64,000 nt of DNA, from NCBI RefSeq assembly GCF_028683135.1, contig NZ_JAJUBB010000006.1:1-64000 (forward strand), in the 5' to 3' direction. The stretch's first letter is position 1, and every line of letters starts with the position of its first letter. Below the pieces are notes generated by a model. The model made no database searches. It worked only from the letters and a program-made list of their open reading frames with translations, and was not told where the DNA came from. Below, piece after piece: positions 56,130-64,000 of the stretch. The translations under genes were made by a program, and so were the position numbers. This DNA comes from Enterovibrio qingdaonensis (GTDB lineage Bacteria; Pseudomonadota; Gammaproteobacteria; Enterobacterales; Vibrionaceae).

Positions 56130-57863
56130 CTACCAGGTGATTTTCTTGAATCCCATAGAGACATCGTCACCGCCATCCGGATAGTCGATGGTGATATTCC
56201 AACTTAGCCTAAACTTGGCTGTGGTAGATGTCGGTGTGAAGTCAAAGGTATATTGAACCTTGGTCGGTTGCGAATAAACTCTTGATTGGTAATTGCCCAC
56301 GACAACCCAGCCATCCCCATAATCCATCTCAACTTTTAGCTTGGAAAGGCCACCAATGTTTTGTGTAGACAAGATGGTGTAATGCAGCGTGCTGGCTTCT
56401 CCGGTTGCCAATCCTTCTAAGCTACCTTGCCAAACAGAAGAATGTGTAGAGTTGTTGTAGTCACCAACCCATGTTTCAGTTGCACCATCGCTACACCATG
56501 CAAGATTGGATGGACGAGAAAGCCAGCTGCCGTTGGCGCATAGGGTATTTGCCTTAAGCTCGGCAGGGTCGTTATCGGTAATGGTGACACTGGCTGAGCT
56601 CAGGTCACTCTTGTTGGTGTTCACCCATGCATCCATCGAGAACTGTTCACTGGTCTCGTGCACTGAATCATTGACGGTAGGTACCGCAATACGCACCGAT
56701 GTCACGCCTTGTGGCAGGCTGATGTCAGTACCTGTTGATGAAAGGGTAGCCGACCCGGTTGAGTTATCAGAGAACAGTAATGCAACGGTGTTTGTGTAAT
56801 CACTGGTCACTTTCGCCGTACCGTCTTTCAGGGCGACGCGCAGTTTGGTGTTTGTATCGCTGGTGGCTTTGTCAAAGTTAACGGTGAAATAGGCTGTCGC
56901 GCCTTCTCCTACTGAGTTTGAAGCCAGCGTGATGCCCGAGACCGTTGGTTTCAGGTCACTCGGGAACACGGTTTTATCATAACAAGTGTGATCTTCAGAG
57001 GTGACGGTGGCCATGGCGCTTATGCGACTAGGGAACAGGCCTACCGCTTTTTTCTCGCCAGTAGAAGGCTTAAGGCGATATAGGTGGTTACTGTTGATGT
57101 TGCCTGAGACGTTCTGGTTTTTGGCCGCGACCAGCATCTGACCATTTTGGTCGAGAGTGGCAGCAGCAACAAAATCAATAAAGTGGAACGCTTTCAGTGT
57201 CAGCGCACCAGAGGTGGTATTGACGGCAAATGTACGATTATTGGTGACAAATAAGAGTTCTCCGCCTTGGAAAACGAAATCTCCCCAACTAGTAAATCCA
57301 CCGTATTTGAGGTTGTTGTCGAAATTAGCAATATGGGTCGTAGCGCCGGTATCACGATCGATTTTGAAAATGGTTTGGGTATCAGATGCGTATAAATCAC
57401 CGGTGCTTGGATCGAAAGCCATTCGCAGGATCTGCTTATTTACAGTCGGACCGGCAACATGCTTGTCGGTTGTCGGATCCATATAAGCTAGCTGATATGC
57501 ACTGATGGTTTTGGCGTGTAAATCTAAGTTTTTACGCTCTTCTGCCGTGTAAGCGTCGTTAGGGACCTGAATATGGTATGACGTCGGCTGTGGTGCGCTT
57601 GCATAATAGAGGCGATCAGACGTGCTGTCGTACGCCATGGTTGGCGAACTGAATAGCGGACGAGAATGGAAGGTTGCTCTGTCACCCGCGTCAGAAAAGT
57701 ACTGTGTTGACATCTTTTGTGCTTCTTTTACATCAAGCAATAAACCGGCATGTCCTCGCCCTGCATTCATCGAATACACATTGCCAGCACACCCGGCATT
57801 CGCCTGAGCTGAAGTCAGTGACCCCGCAACAATGGCTAAGGCTAGAAGTGATTTTTTCATCAT
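56130..57863 (-). CDS. Secreted beta-rich protein with Calx-beta domain, function unknown
   Basis: 577 residues. A signal peptide (MMKKSLLALAIVAGSLTSAQANA) is followed by a region (about 25-310) with YYASAPQPTS, LRMAFDPSTGDLYASDTQTIFK and similar repeats, like a beta-propeller. Then comes a Calx-beta domain (about 320-430) with the acidic VNDSVHETSEQF and TITDNDPAE, and a C-terminal beta-sandwich (about 440-577) rich in tryptophan and tyrosine. Paired cysteines occur near C24-C314 and C447-C461. Possibly a cell-surface or extracellular protein; I know no close characterised relative. It stands alone and is convergent with the barrel gene. Confidence 0.6.
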   Translation of the reverse strand: MMKKSLLALAIVAGSLTSAQANAGCAGNVYSMNAGRGHAGLLLDVKEAQKMSTQYFSDAGDRATFHSRPLFSSPTMAYDSTSDRLYYASAPQPTSYHIQVPNDAYTAEERKNLDLHAKTISAYQLAYMDPTTDKHVAGPTVNKQILRMAFDPSTGDLYASDTQTIFKIDRDTGATTHIANFDNNLKYGGFTSWGDFVFQGGELLFVTNNRTFAVNTTSGALTLKAFHFIDFVAAATLDQNGQMLVAAKNQNVSGNINSNHLYRLKPSTGEKKAVGLFPSRISAMATVTSEDHTCYDKTVFPSDLKPTVSGITLASNSVGEGATAYFTVNFDKATSDTNTKLRVALKDGTAKVTSDYTNTVALLFSDNSTGSATLSSTGTDISLPQGVTSVRIAVPTVNDSVHETSEQFSMDAWVNTNKSDLSSASVTITDNDPAELKANTLCANGSWLSRPSNLAWCSDGATETWVGDYNNSTHSSVWQGSLEGLATGEASTLHYTILSTQNIGGLSKLKVEMDYGDGWVVVGNYQSRVYSQPTKVQYTFDFTPTSTTAKFRLSWNITIDYPDGGDDVSMGFKKITW

Positions 57864-58318
57864 AAAGACACCTACATATTCCGTTATACGTTGACCAGCC
57901 TGTTAGCCAATACTGGTCTAGCTAGGTGTTGGGGCCATTGCTTTCTGCCCGCAGCACGTCAGTGGAAGAGGAGTGTATTGAGTTGTGGTGTGTATTATTG
58001 TCTCGAAATCGATACGCGTGGGCTTATGATGATTTTTGATGAGAAAGCCATGCATCTTTTATGGAGATAGGGTGAGATAAAAATGAATGGATGGCGGTGA
58101 TGTTATGACGAAAGTATGAACAACGGCATGGGTAAAGACTGATCGCGTTGTGTCATCACAACAAGCACCGCATACCTTTATTTTTCATAGGTATGCATGA
58201 GGTTTTGGTCATTTTTCAGAGGGGAGGTTGATATCATTTGGAGCAAGTGGATAGCAATTGTTACATATGAAATATGATGCACCTTGTTGTCGTACTTCTG
58301 ACGACGATGGGGATAGCG
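57864..58318. other. Non-coding gap between the Calx-beta gene and yjbQ
   Basis: 455 bp with no supported gene. Short overlapping frames on the minus strand (58209-58446) lack family sequence or ribosome sites. No repeat or RNA gene was seen. It must contain the promoter of the Calx-beta gene. Confidence 0.5.
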
Positions 58319-58738
58319 TTATTCGCCCTGAATGGTTGCAACAAGACGTCGTGCACCAGCGTTGTCCCTGTGCTCGCCCAGATAAACACCCTGCCACGTG
58401 CCAGTGGCCAATCTTCCGTTACTGATGGGAACAGAGATACTGGCACCTAACAATGATGCCTTAATGTGTGCGGGCATATCATCATCACCTTCATAGGTAT
58501 GCTGGTAGTAGGGCGCGCGCTCGGGCACAAATTTATTAAAGTGCGCTTCCATGTCAGAACGAACGGTTGGGTCTGCGTTTTCATTGAGCGTCAGGCTTGC
58601 GGACGTGTGTTGAATAAACAAGTGCAATATCCCTACGCGAACATCGCGAAGCTCAGGCAAATTAGAAAGCACTTCATCAGTAATTAAATGGAAACCACGT
58701 GAGCGTGCGCGCAGCGTAAAGGTCTTTTGGTACCACAT
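58319..58738 (-). CDS. yjbQ: YjbQ family (UPF0047) protein
   Basis: 139 residues from ATG 58738 ([20 protein letters not shown], in register with E. coli YjbQ). The conserved core [35 protein letters not shown] and [12 protein letters not shown] with its histidines is present. The family forms a trimer and has been reported to have thiamine-phosphate synthase activity; the physiological role is unsettled. The longer start at 58747 adds only three residues. Confidence 0.9.
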   Translation of the reverse strand: MWYQKTFTLRARSRGFHLITDEVLSNLPELRDVRVGILHLFIQHTSASLTLNENADPTVRSDMEAHFNKFVPERAPYYQHTYEGDDDMPAHIKASLLGASISVPISNGRLATGTWQGVYLGEHRDNAGARRLVATIQGE

Positions 58739-59033
58739 TTTAAGCACTCTGTTTTTTTGAAATTGGTTAAAGTATTGGGCGGCGGAGCAACCCTGCCTTG
58801 GTTATGATACGAACACTGACCTAGCGCAAAATGATTGCCATATAATCATGCCAACATTGACACCCTTTTCAAACTGCTGCGCCAATGGTTTTGGGGTTCC
58901 CCCTAGCATCAGTGCGAATGACATCGTAACATTACGCGAATCTGGCGACGGCTTCTATGAAAGCGGTCGACCTCTGTAAAACGTGGACTGACAGGATCCA
59001 CGCACAGACTCTGTCTACAAAGGAACAATAATT

Positions 59034-60686
59034 ATGTTGAAGTCTATCAATCCGACGCAAACAGCAGCGTGGAAAGCGCTGACTGCTCACTTTGAAGATG
59101 CGCAGGATTTGACCCTTACCTCGCTTTTTGCCAACGACCCTCATCGTTTTGACAAATTCTCCGTTCAGTTCGGCAATGACATTCTGCTGGATTACTCTAA
59201 AAACCTGATCAGTGAGCAGACGTTGGACAAACTGTTTGCGCTGGCAGATGAAACTGAGCTGAAAGACGCAATCAGCGCGATGTTCCGTGGCGACAAGATC
59301 AACCAAACGGAAGATCGCTCAGTGCTGCACGTTGCTCTGCGTAACCGCAGTAACACCCCAATCATGGTTGACGGCGAAGACGTCATGCCTGCAGTCAATG
59401 CGGTACTTGAGAAGATGAAGTCGTTCTCTGACCGTGTTATTGGTGGTGAGTGGAAAGGTTACACTGGCAAAGAAATTACGGATGTTGTGAACATCGGTAT
59501 CGGTGGTTCTGATCTGGGTCCTTACATGGTGAGCGAAGCACTGGCTGCTTACAAATCTCGCCTAAACCTGCACTTTGTGTCTAACGTAGATGGCACCCAC
59601 ATTGCAGAAACGCTGAAGGGTTTAAACCCAGAAACCACGCTGTTCCTGATTGCGTCTAAAACCTTCACTACCCAAGAAACCATGACCAATGCGCTGTCTG
59701 CGCGTGACTGGTTCTTGGCAACAGCGGAAGACCAAGCGCACGTAGCAAAACACTTCGCAGCGCTGTCTACCAACGCGGCTTCTGTGTCTGAGTTCGGTAT
59801 CGACACGGACAACATGTTTGAGTTCTGGGACTGGGTTGGCGGTCGCTACTCACTGTGGTCAGCAATTGGTCTGTCTATCTGTCTGTCTATCGGTTACGAC
59901 AACTTTATCGAACTGTTGTCGGGTGCTCACGAGATGGATAAGCACTTCCAAAGCACGCCGTTCACTGAAAACCTGCCAGTGCTATTGGCACTGATCGGTA
60001 TTTGGTACAACAACTTCCATGGCGCAGAGTCTGAAGCAATCCTTCCTTACGACCAATACCTGCATCGTTTTGCCGCGTACTTCCAGCAAGGCAACATGGA
60101 ATCAAATGGTAAGTACGTAGACCGCGATGGTAACCCTGTAGATTACCAAACTGGCTCAATCATTTGGGGTGAACCAGGCACTAACGGTCAGCACGCGTTC
60201 TACCAGCTTATTCACCAAGGCACCAAATTGATCCCGTGTGATTTCATTGCACCTGCGATCAGCCATAACCCGCTGAGCGACCATCACCCTAAACTGATGG
60301 CAAACTTCTTCGCACAAACTGAAGCACTGGCATTCGGCAAAACACGCGAACAAGTTGAAGCTGAATTCACTGCTGCTGGTAAAACAGCAGAAGAGGTGGC
60401 TGAGCTAGTGCCGTTCAAAGTGTTTGAAGGTAACCGCCCAACCAACTCGATTTTGGTAAAACAAGTGACCCCAAGTTCACTGGGTGCGCTGATTGCGATG
60501 TACGAGCACAAGATCTTCGCGCAAGGTGTCATTTGGAACATCTTCAGCTTCGATCAGTGGGGCGTGGAGTTGGGTAAACAACTGGCGAACCAAATCTTGC
60601 CTGAACTGGCTGACCAAGATGAAGTGGAAAGCCACGATAGCTCGACCAATGGTTTGATCAACACATTCAAACAATGGCGCGCGTAA
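59034..60686 (+). CDS. pgi: Glucose-6-phosphate isomerase
   Basis: 550 residues. It interconverts glucose-6-P and fructose-6-P in glycolysis. The signatures are [51 protein letters not shown], the histidine in [17 protein letters not shown], and the C-terminal [16 protein letters not shown] with the catalytic lysine. A 295-bp leader precedes it, holding a TATAAT at 58841-58846 without a convincing -35. It is a lone gene with a terminator at 60712. Confidence 0.98.
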   Translation: MLKSINPTQTAAWKALTAHFEDAQDLTLTSLFANDPHRFDKFSVQFGNDILLDYSKNLISEQTLDKLFALADETELKDAISAMFRGDKINQTEDRSVLHVALRNRSNTPIMVDGEDVMPAVNAVLEKMKSFSDRVIGGEWKGYTGKEITDVVNIGIGGSDLGPYMVSEALAAYKSRLNLHFVSNVDGTHIAETLKGLNPETTLFLIASKTFTTQETMTNALSARDWFLATAEDQAHVAKHFAALSTNAASVSEFGIDTDNMFEFWDWVGGRYSLWSAIGLSICLSIGYDNFIELLSGAHEMDKHFQSTPFTENLPVLLALIGIWYNNFHGAESEAILPYDQYLHRFAAYFQQGNMESNGKYVDRDGNPVDYQTGSIIWGEPGTNGQHAFYQLIHQGTKLIPCDFIAPAISHNPLSDHHPKLMANFFAQTEALAFGKTREQVEAEFTAAGKTAEEVAELVPFKVFEGNRPTNSILVKQVTPSSLGALIAMYEHKIFAQGVIWNIFSFDQWGVELGKQLANQILPELADQDEVESHDSSTNGLINTFKQWRA

Positions 60687-60711
60687 TCACTGTTCGCTGA
60701 TGTCTAGAAAT

Positions 60712-60742
60712 TAAAAACGCCGCTATAAGCGGCGTTTTTTTT
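60712..60742. terminator. Bidirectional terminator between pgi and the CheX-like gene
   Basis: Stem ACGCCGCT (60717-60724) / AGCGGCGT (60728-60735), loop ATA, with an A-run before and T8 after. Confidence 0.93.
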
Positions 60743-60759
60743 AAGCTTGTAATTGGCAC

Positions 60760-61221
60760 TTAGTCGAAGCAAATTTCGATATATGCACGGCCATATTCTG
60801 ACTCAAATGGCATGATGATGATTTGACCTTCGCTTTTGTGCGTGATGGTGTGCTCACGGCCAGATACCACGATGGGTGTTGCCATGTCGAAATCAAAGCC
60901 TTTTTCTGCAAGGATGCGCTTTGCGCCACCTGTAACCATGTTGGTGATTTCGCCAACCATATCGGTTACATCAGCATCGATGGTAGCGGGTCGCTCACCT
61001 AGCATACGGCTCATGATTTCCAGTGCGAGATCTTCTTCAAACGTCACTGAAAAAGAGCCTTTCGTTTGCGCTCCCACCATACCAATAAGACCTGACACAT
61101 CGCCTTTAGCGACTTCAGTTTTCTTAATTTGCGGCTTCTTAGGCGTGATTTCGAGTTGCGCCATAGTGGTCAATACATTGACCAATGAAGACAAAAAAGG
61201 GTTTACAAATTCTGCGCGCAT
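60760..61221 (-). CDS. CheX-like chemotaxis protein
   Basis: 153 residues. It is a CheC/CheX/FliY family domain with the CheX phosphatase signature ExxN in DMVGEITNMVTGGAKRIL, and the second half FDMATPIVVSGREHTITH matches the family. CheX dephosphorylates CheY-P in some bacteria. No other chemotaxis gene is nearby, so it is an orphan. A Na+-motor gene (motX) elsewhere in the window supports a motile lifestyle. It is convergent with pgi and 17 bp downstream of zur. Confidence 0.78.
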   Translation of the reverse strand: MRAEFVNPFLSSLVNVLTTMAQLEITPKKPQIKKTEVAKGDVSGLIGMVGAQTKGSFSVTFEEDLALEIMSRMLGERPATIDADVTDMVGEITNMVTGGAKRILAEKGFDFDMATPIVVSGREHTITHKSEGQIIIMPFESEYGRAYIEICFD

Positions 61222-61238
61222 AATGTTAGTTCACCGTC

Positions 61239-61697
61239 CTACTGCATTTTCTGTGTCGCCACCTGACAAGTGTGACAAGTTCCATGTGTTTCAACGACGT
61301 GATGATTCACTTTAAAGCCAACCTGACGAGCTCTTTCTTGGAGTGCCTCAGAGAGAGCGTCGGCATGGCACTCTTCCACCGTACCGCACGAATCACAGAT
61401 TAACAATTGAGAGCAGTGCGGTTCGTGACCAATATGGCAGCAGGCAATAAAACTGTTTGTCGACTCTACCTTGTGCACAAACCCTTGAGAAAGAAGAAAA
61501 TCAAGAGCACGGTAGACTGTCGGCGGCTTTGCCTGAGGCTCAGTTTCCCTCAGTATATCCAGCAAATCATAGGCACTGATCGCGCGTTTGCTTTGGATAA
61601 TAATTTCATAAACCCGCTCGCGCTGCGTTGTCATCCGCACGCCACGCTGTTCGCATAATGACTGCGCGCGAGAAATAAGGTGTGAAAGGTTGGCCAT
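61239..61697 (-). CDS. zur: Zinc uptake regulation protein Zur (Fur family)
   Basis: 152 residues. A winged-helix domain with AISAYDLLDILRETEPQAKPPTVYRALDFLLSQGFVHKVEST is close to E. coli Zur and less like Fur. Zinc ligands lie in CDSCGTVEEC and the final HGTCHTCQ pair; HEPHC is also present. Zur represses zinc importers when zinc is plentiful. It reads towards the CheX-like gene; no zinc transporter gene is in this window. Confidence 0.93.
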   Translation of the reverse strand: MANLSHLISRAQSLCEQRGVRMTTQRERVYEIIIQSKRAISAYDLLDILRETEPQAKPPTVYRALDFLLSQGFVHKVESTNSFIACCHIGHEPHCSQLLICDSCGTVEECHADALSEALQERARQVGFKVNHHVVETHGTCHTCQVATQKMQ

Positions 61698-61894
61698 AAG
61701 ACCTCAGAAATCAGGCTGAAGGCTTTATTCTATCACAGCATTTTCAACGCGCACCCGCAGCATCGTGACGGCGGTTGGTCTTTGGGTAATTGTAGTTGAT
61801 GAATATCAGGAAGTTGGTTGGATTAACGTTTCGAATCTCGCTTTGTTCGTTGTTTCATTACGAGGGAGTGGGCATCAAGAAGGAGGAAAAATAG

Positions 61895-61920
61895 AAAAAA
61901 GGCGGGCCATTTAGCCCACC
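61895..61920 (-). terminator. Terminator of the MalY/PatB-type gene
   Basis: GGCGGGC (61901-61907) pairs with GCCCACC (61914-61920), one G-T pair. On the minus strand it is followed by T6. Confidence 0.8.
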
Positions 61921-61934
61921 TAGTGCCCAGTTGT

Positions 61935-63104
61935 TTATTTTAGGACGGTGCGAAGGCGACGAATTTTTTCTTCCAAAATGGACTTAGGACAACCCAAGTT
62001 CAAACGAATGAAACCGCGGCCTTCCTCGCCAAAGTTATAGCCCATGGTAGGGATAACACCGGCAGCGTGTAGCTGTTTTTCCAGTTCTTCATCTGTAAGT
62101 CCCATTGCGCGGCAATCAACCCATGCAAGATAGGTAGACTCTTGGACGCGGTAGGTCACTTGTGTAAGCTCTTTGCCAATGAAATCGGCCAGCAACTGAT
62201 TATTCGCATCGAGGTATTTCAGTGTGTCATCCACCCACTCTTTACCGTTACGATATGCTGATTGGTTTGCCAAAATACTGAACGCACTGTAGACATCAAT
62301 CCCGTAAGCCAGCAATTTTGATTTCAGTGCTTCGGCTTCTTTCTCGTTCGGGATCATGGTGTTGGTCAGGCGAAGTGACGGCAAACCAAAGGTTTTGGTG
62401 CCCGCAATGCACACGGCCATTTTTTCAAAATAGATTGGGTCAACACGCAGGCAACTGAAGAAAGTGTTTTCACCGAAAACGATATCCGCCCAGATTTCAT
62501 CCGAGATCAGATACACGCCGTACTCATGACAAAGCTGACAAAGGCGAGTCACTTCTTCTTCTGTCCACACACGACCACCTGGGTTATGTGGATTACAGAA
62601 GATCATCACTTTCACACCGTCTTTGAACTGCGCTTCAAGATCGTCAAAATCGATGGTGTAGTAGCCGTTGTCGTTATGCATTTTTGATGTCGCAACGGTT
62701 CGGCCTGTATGCTCGATGGTGCGGTAAAACGCATGGTAGACAGGGCTTAGGATAAGAACCTTATCGCCTTCCTTGCTCCAACGTTCAACCAGCATCGCAA
62801 TAGCAGGCAGGCTGCCAGGTGTAGTGTGGAACCACTCTTTTTTCAGGGTGACTTGATGACGGTCTTTCCACCAATCAATCACTGAATTGAAGTACTCCTC
62901 ACCGCGCTCGGAGTAGCCGAAAATGCCGTGGTCCAAACGTTCTTGAAGCGGCTTGGTGATAAAGTCAGGGGCTTTGAAATCCCAGTCAGATACCCAACTA
63001 GGCAAAGCTTCACCTTCCGGCACGCCCAACCATTTTTCCATGTAGTCCCATTTCAAGCAGTCGGTGCCGTAGCGATTAATTACTGTATCCAGTTCGTGAG
63101 CCAT
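61935..63104 (-). CDS. MalY/PatB family PLP-dependent C-S lyase (cystathionine beta-lyase-like)
   Basis: 389 residues, fold-type I aminotransferase. The N-terminal region has LPSWVSDWDFKAPDFI; PLP contacts are NPHNPGGRVWTEEE, ISDEIWADIVF with the pyridine aspartate, and the cofactor lysine in AGTKTFGLPSLRLTN. It ends GFIRLNLGCPKSILEEKIRRL. Members cleave cystathionine or other cysteine conjugates to pyruvate, ammonia and a thiol. E. coli MalY also acts as a repressor-binding protein. It lies downstream of an NhaC-type gene with a strong terminator between them. Confidence 0.85.
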   Translation of the reverse strand: MAHELDTVINRYGTDCLKWDYMEKWLGVPEGEALPSWVSDWDFKAPDFITKPLQERLDHGIFGYSERGEEYFNSVIDWWKDRHQVTLKKEWFHTTPGSLPAIAMLVERWSKEGDKVLILSPVYHAFYRTIEHTGRTVATSKMHNDNGYYTIDFDDLEAQFKDGVKVMIFCNPHNPGGRVWTEEEVTRLCQLCHEYGVYLISDEIWADIVFGENTFFSCLRVDPIYFEKMAVCIAGTKTFGLPSLRLTNTMIPNEKEAEALKSKLLAYGIDVYSAFSILANQSAYRNGKEWVDDTLKYLDANNQLLADFIGKELTQVTYRVQESTYLAWVDCRAMGLTDEELEKQLHAAGVIPTMGYNFGEEGRGFIRLNLGCPKSILEEKIRRLRTVLK

Positions 63105-63115
63105 AACGTCCTCAG

Positions 63116-63148
63116 AAAAAGTGGAAGCCTTGAGGGGGCAAGGCTTCC
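63116..63148 (-). terminator. Terminator between the NhaC-type gene and the MalY/PatB gene
   Basis: Ten-bp perfect stem GGAAGCCTTG (63123-63132) / CAAGGCTTCC (63139-63148), 6-base loop. On the minus strand it is followed by CAC and T5. Confidence 0.85.
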
Positions 63149-63181
63149 AAGGGTTATTTCATTATTAGTTTTTATGTTCTT

Positions 63182-64000
63182 CTACATTGCCGCAGCAGGT
63201 TGCGCGCTTTTCATGTGATCTTTCGCTTGTGCGATACCGATGCCGGTTACCGCCCAAATCATCGCAAAGAAAATCGCTGAGTAGTTTTGAATTGCCCAAG
63301 GTAGGTAGTCCAGCGTTGATACACCCAAGGTTGCAGCCATGAATACACCCGCGTTAGTCCAAGGCACCAAAGGTTCAATGATGGTGCCTGCATCTTCAAT
63401 GGTGCGAGAAAGGTTCTTCGCATCCAGCTTCATTTTTTTATAGGTATCACGGAACAGCTCTGAAGGGATAAGCAGGGCCAGTTTGCCGTCAGAGGTAGTA
63501 CACACAACAGTGATGGTAGTCACGATGGTTGCACCAATCAGGCTGGTGGTCCCTTTGATGCCTTTTGCCATGGTGTCTACCAGCACTTTTAGGCCGCCAG
63601 TCAGGGCCAGTGTGCCAGCGAAAGAGAAGGCGCAGAATACCAGCAGAACCACACCCATCATGGAAGTCATGCCACCACGGTTAACCAGTGTCAGCACATC
63701 CTTAACAATCTCTACATCACCAAGACCTGCGCCAGCAAACATACTTGCATTGAAGCCACTGATCATCGCAGTCAACGCTGTCTGCAGGCTGAATCCTTGG
63801 AAAATTACTGCGTTCAGCACACCGATTGCAATCGCGGCCAGCATCAAAGGAATGGTAGGCAGCTTGCGAATGGCACCCCACAGAATCAGCAGTGGCGGCA
63901 AAATCAGGAACACATTCAGTGAGAACAGTTGTTCAAGGTTTGCCAGAATCGAAATCACTTTTTCAGGCGTATCTGCAGAGACATCACTGCTGCCCACAAA
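63182..64000 (-). CDS. NhaC family Na+/H+ antiporter, C-terminal part (cut by the right edge)
   Basis: At least 272 residues visible; the frame runs on past 64000, so the GTG at 63997 is probably internal and the true start lies outside the window. Several membrane segments are visible, with the family-like GFNASMFAGAGLGDVEIVKDVLTLVNRGGMTSMMG, TTITVVCTTSDGKLALLIPSELF and IEPLVPWTNAGVFMAATLGV. The last third fits the NhaC/NhaD-like group rather than NhaA or NhaB. It would exchange Na+ (or a metabolite with Na+) across the inner membrane. It is upstream of the MalY/PatB gene. Confidence 0.8.
   Translation of the reverse strand, partial: FVGSSDVSADTPEKVISILANLEQLFSLNVFLILPPLLILWGAIRKLPTIPLMLAAIAIGVLNAVIFQGFSLQTALTAMISGFNASMFAGAGLGDVEIVKDVLTLVNRGGMTSMMGVVLLVFCAFSFAGTLALTGGLKVLVDTMAKGIKGTTSLIGATIVTTITVVCTTSDGKLALLIPSELFRDTYKKMKLDAKNLSRTIEDAGTIIEPLVPWTNAGVFMAATLGVSTLDYLPWAIQNYSAIFFAMIWAVTGIGIAQAKDHMKSAQPAAAM

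Noticed and set aside
58209-58446. Two short overlapping minus-strand frames
   Set aside because: One overlaps the end of yjbQ; neither has a ribosome site or recognisable sequence.

Overview
The window is chromosomal DNA of a gammaproteobacterium, most likely a marine member of the Vibrionaceae (Grimontia, Enterovibrio, Photobacterium or Vibrio-like; the sequence does not decide the genus). The evidence is an E. coli-like gene order (psd-rsgA-orn-tRNA-Gly-queG-nnr-tsaE-amiB-mutL-miaA-hfq-hflX-hflK-hflC-yjeT-purA, nsrR-rnr-rlmB, rpsF-priB-rpsR-rplI-dnaB-alr), a motX gene for a sodium-driven polar flagellar motor behind a sigma-28 promoter, a CheX-type protein, and several Na+-coupled transporters. 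Nearly all the DNA is typical housekeeping sequence. There is no phage, insertion sequence, integron or CRISPR array.

Layout. 1-2860: a YggL-like gene, an acetyltransferase, and the divergent pair epmB/efp (EF-P and its lysine aminomutase); the EF-P ligase epmA is at 14.5 kb. 2891-8814: a complete sialic-acid module (nanA, an RpiR-type regulator, nanE, nanK, a sodium/sialic acid symporter, and a YhcH/NanQ anomerase). It carries six copies of a 15-bp TGAAGTTAAACTTCA-like operator in its two control regions. 9175-10590: an SPFH membrane protein. 10647-13974: the fumarate reductase operon frdABCD. 15.4-18 kb: two transporters. 18.1-36.5 kb: the conserved psd to purA block plus motX. It contains five identical tRNA-Gly(GCC) genes, two tRNA-derived remnants, and a 574-bp non-coding region with several DnaA boxes at the position where E. 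coli carries the DnaA-titration locus datA. 36.5-41.9 kb: hmp and nsrR share two NsrR-type operators, followed by rnr and rlmB.

41.9-49.5 kb is the most unusual part: nine co-directional genes between rlmB and rpsF, in the interval where E. coli carries the ula cluster. In transcription order they are a stand-alone single-PRD protein, a small SFCGS-motif protein, a DUF4312-type protein, two integral membrane proteins of the DUF4311 and DUF4310 types, an amidohydrolase, a DgaE-like PLP ammonia-lyase, a DgaF-like KDPG-type aldolase, and a PRD-EIIB-EIIA transcription regulator. I read it as an uncharacterised uptake and catabolic system for an amino-sugar acid or an N-acylated form of one, controlled through the phosphotransferase system. 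The 434-bp region ahead of it has a 13-bp inverted repeat and a 12-bp direct repeat that look like operators.

49.9-64 kb: the ribosomal protein/priB/dnaB/alr block, two beta-rich envelope proteins, a large secreted Calx-beta protein of unknown function, yjbQ, pgi, a CheX-like gene, zur, a MalY/PatB-type C-S lyase, and an NhaC-type antiporter cut off by the right edge.
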